Source: Clostridia bacterium (GTDB lineage: Bacteria > Bacillota_A > Clostridia > Oscillospirales > CAG-272). Taken from it: a stretch of 7,714 bases of DNA. Position numbers and translations under genes: made by a program. Below, in pieces: positions 7,259 through 7,714 of this stretch (position 1 is the stretch's first letter; each line of letters begins with the position of its first letter). The notes beneath the pieces were generated by a model. That model did not search any database, had not been told where the DNA came from, and worked only from the letters and a program-made list of their open reading frames with translations. The stretch is taken from assembly GCA_017407725.1 (NCBI GenBank), contig JAFQWB010000051.1, forward strand, positions 1-7,714, in the 5' to 3' direction.

Positions 7259-7714
7259 TCAGCGCTCAAAGGTCAAAATTGAATGCAAATTATCCTCTTC
7301 ATCCTTCATAACGACAGTTATGACCCCGTCGCTCACCGAATACGAGGCTTTTATACTCTCACCGTACTTATACTGCTTCTGGTAATTTATACGTATCTTT
7401 GAGAACTTCCCCTCGCCGTAAAGCTCATCGGGAAGAACCTCAAGTGCCGCCGAAAGATATGCGGTATTGTGCATATGCTCACCTGTATCTATATCGGCAC
7501 GTCTTACGGCAAAGGTCTTTTCACCGAGAAGCTCTGACGGCAGCTTTATTCTTTCAATATCGGAATCGAACACCGCATGCTCCGGCTCTGACTCAAGTCT
7601 TGATTCATACATTTCGGCAGGCGGAATAAGCTTACCCTCAAAAAGATCGAAAAGCACCCACTTTGATGTCGCTCTTGCAAGAAGCTCTCCACTCTCCGAG
7701 AGCATCTCATAATC
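7259..7714 (-). CDS. Acyl-ACP thioesterase, C-terminal half (5' end outside window)
   Basis: The 151 visible residues are open to the right edge: codons for Asp-Tyr-Glu precede the first internal ATG (7705), so that ATG is not the start. The fragment begins in the first hotdog domain with YEMLSESGELLARATSKWVL, typical of the end of that domain in FatA/FatB-like bacterial acyl-ACP thioesterases. A linker follows, and then the second hotdog domain, opening with FAVRRADIDTGEHMHNTAYL (residues 68-87). Such cytosolic enzymes hydrolyse acyl-ACP to release free fatty acid and end chain elongation. The second-domain motif differs from the common D-x-N-x-H-V-N-N: Gly78 sits where Asn is usual, while Asp76, His80 and Asn83 are kept. 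The stop TGA lies 100 bp before the ileS ATG. Family assignment is firm; acyl-chain preference and activity cannot be read from this fragment. Confidence 0.85.
   Translation of the reverse strand, partial: DYEMLSESGELLARATSKWVLFDLFEGKLIPPAEMYESRLESEPEHAVFDSDIERIKLPSELLGEKTFAVRRADIDTGEHMHNTAYLSAALEVLPDELYGEGKFSKIRINYQKQYKYGESIKASYSVSDGVITVVMKDEEDNLHSILTFER

Noticed and set aside
7703..7705. ATG as start of the thioesterase gene
   Set aside because: The frame continues upstream to the window edge with residues (Asp-Tyr-Glu) that fit the family pattern, and half of the enzyme would be missing. The true start is outside the window.
1..7714. CRISPR arrays, tRNA or rRNA genes, insertion sequences, attachment sites
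   Set aside because: No regularly spaced repeats, no RNA gene signatures and no transposase or terminal repeats were seen on either strand.

Overview
The window carries three protein genes, all on the minus strand. In transcription order (right to left) they are the 3' end of an acyl-ACP thioesterase gene, a complete isoleucyl-tRNA synthetase gene (ileS, type-2 family) and the first ~1267 codons of a very large secreted multidomain lipase-like protein. The last runs off the left edge. Strong AGGAGG-type ribosome sites, AT-rich intergenic DNA, sigma-A-like promoters, and a secreted protein built from RHS-type N-terminal, DNRLRE-like, ricin-like and bacterial Ig-like modules suggest a Clostridia member of the Bacillota. 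A gut Ruminococcus/Oscillospiraceae relative is the best guess, but this is inference and no marker gene proves it.

Layout: 7714-7259 is the thioesterase C-terminal half. 7258-7159 is a compact intergenic region with an extended -10 promoter and the ileS ribosome site, but no T-box. 7158-4021 is ileS. 4020-3804 is intergenic and holds a strong intrinsic terminator for ileS, two inverted repeats and a TTGACA-type promoter. 3803-1 is the secreted lipase-like protein: signal peptide, N-terminal wrapper region, DNRLRE-like region, ricin-like module, Ig-like module, second ricin-like module, second Ig-like module, then the start of an alpha/beta hydrolase.

The most notable point is the isoleucyl-tRNA synthetase. 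Its class I HIGH signature reads GIHH, with the first and third positions exchanged. This is the rare GXHH variant linked to extreme mupirocin resistance in type-2 IleRS. The enzyme also has a KFSKS loop, two four-cysteine zinc sites and an intact-looking editing centre, and it lacks the T-box leader common for ileS in this phylum. The second notable point is the secreted protein. Its catalytic domain sits at the end of a carbohydrate/adhesion-type scaffold and has visibly different codon use from the rest of the gene, which suggests a mosaic origin.

The three genes do not form an obvious pathway. The thioesterase (fatty-acid release from ACP) and ileS may share a transcript, because no clear terminator separates them. 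The lipase-like gene is an independent, possibly regulated unit.
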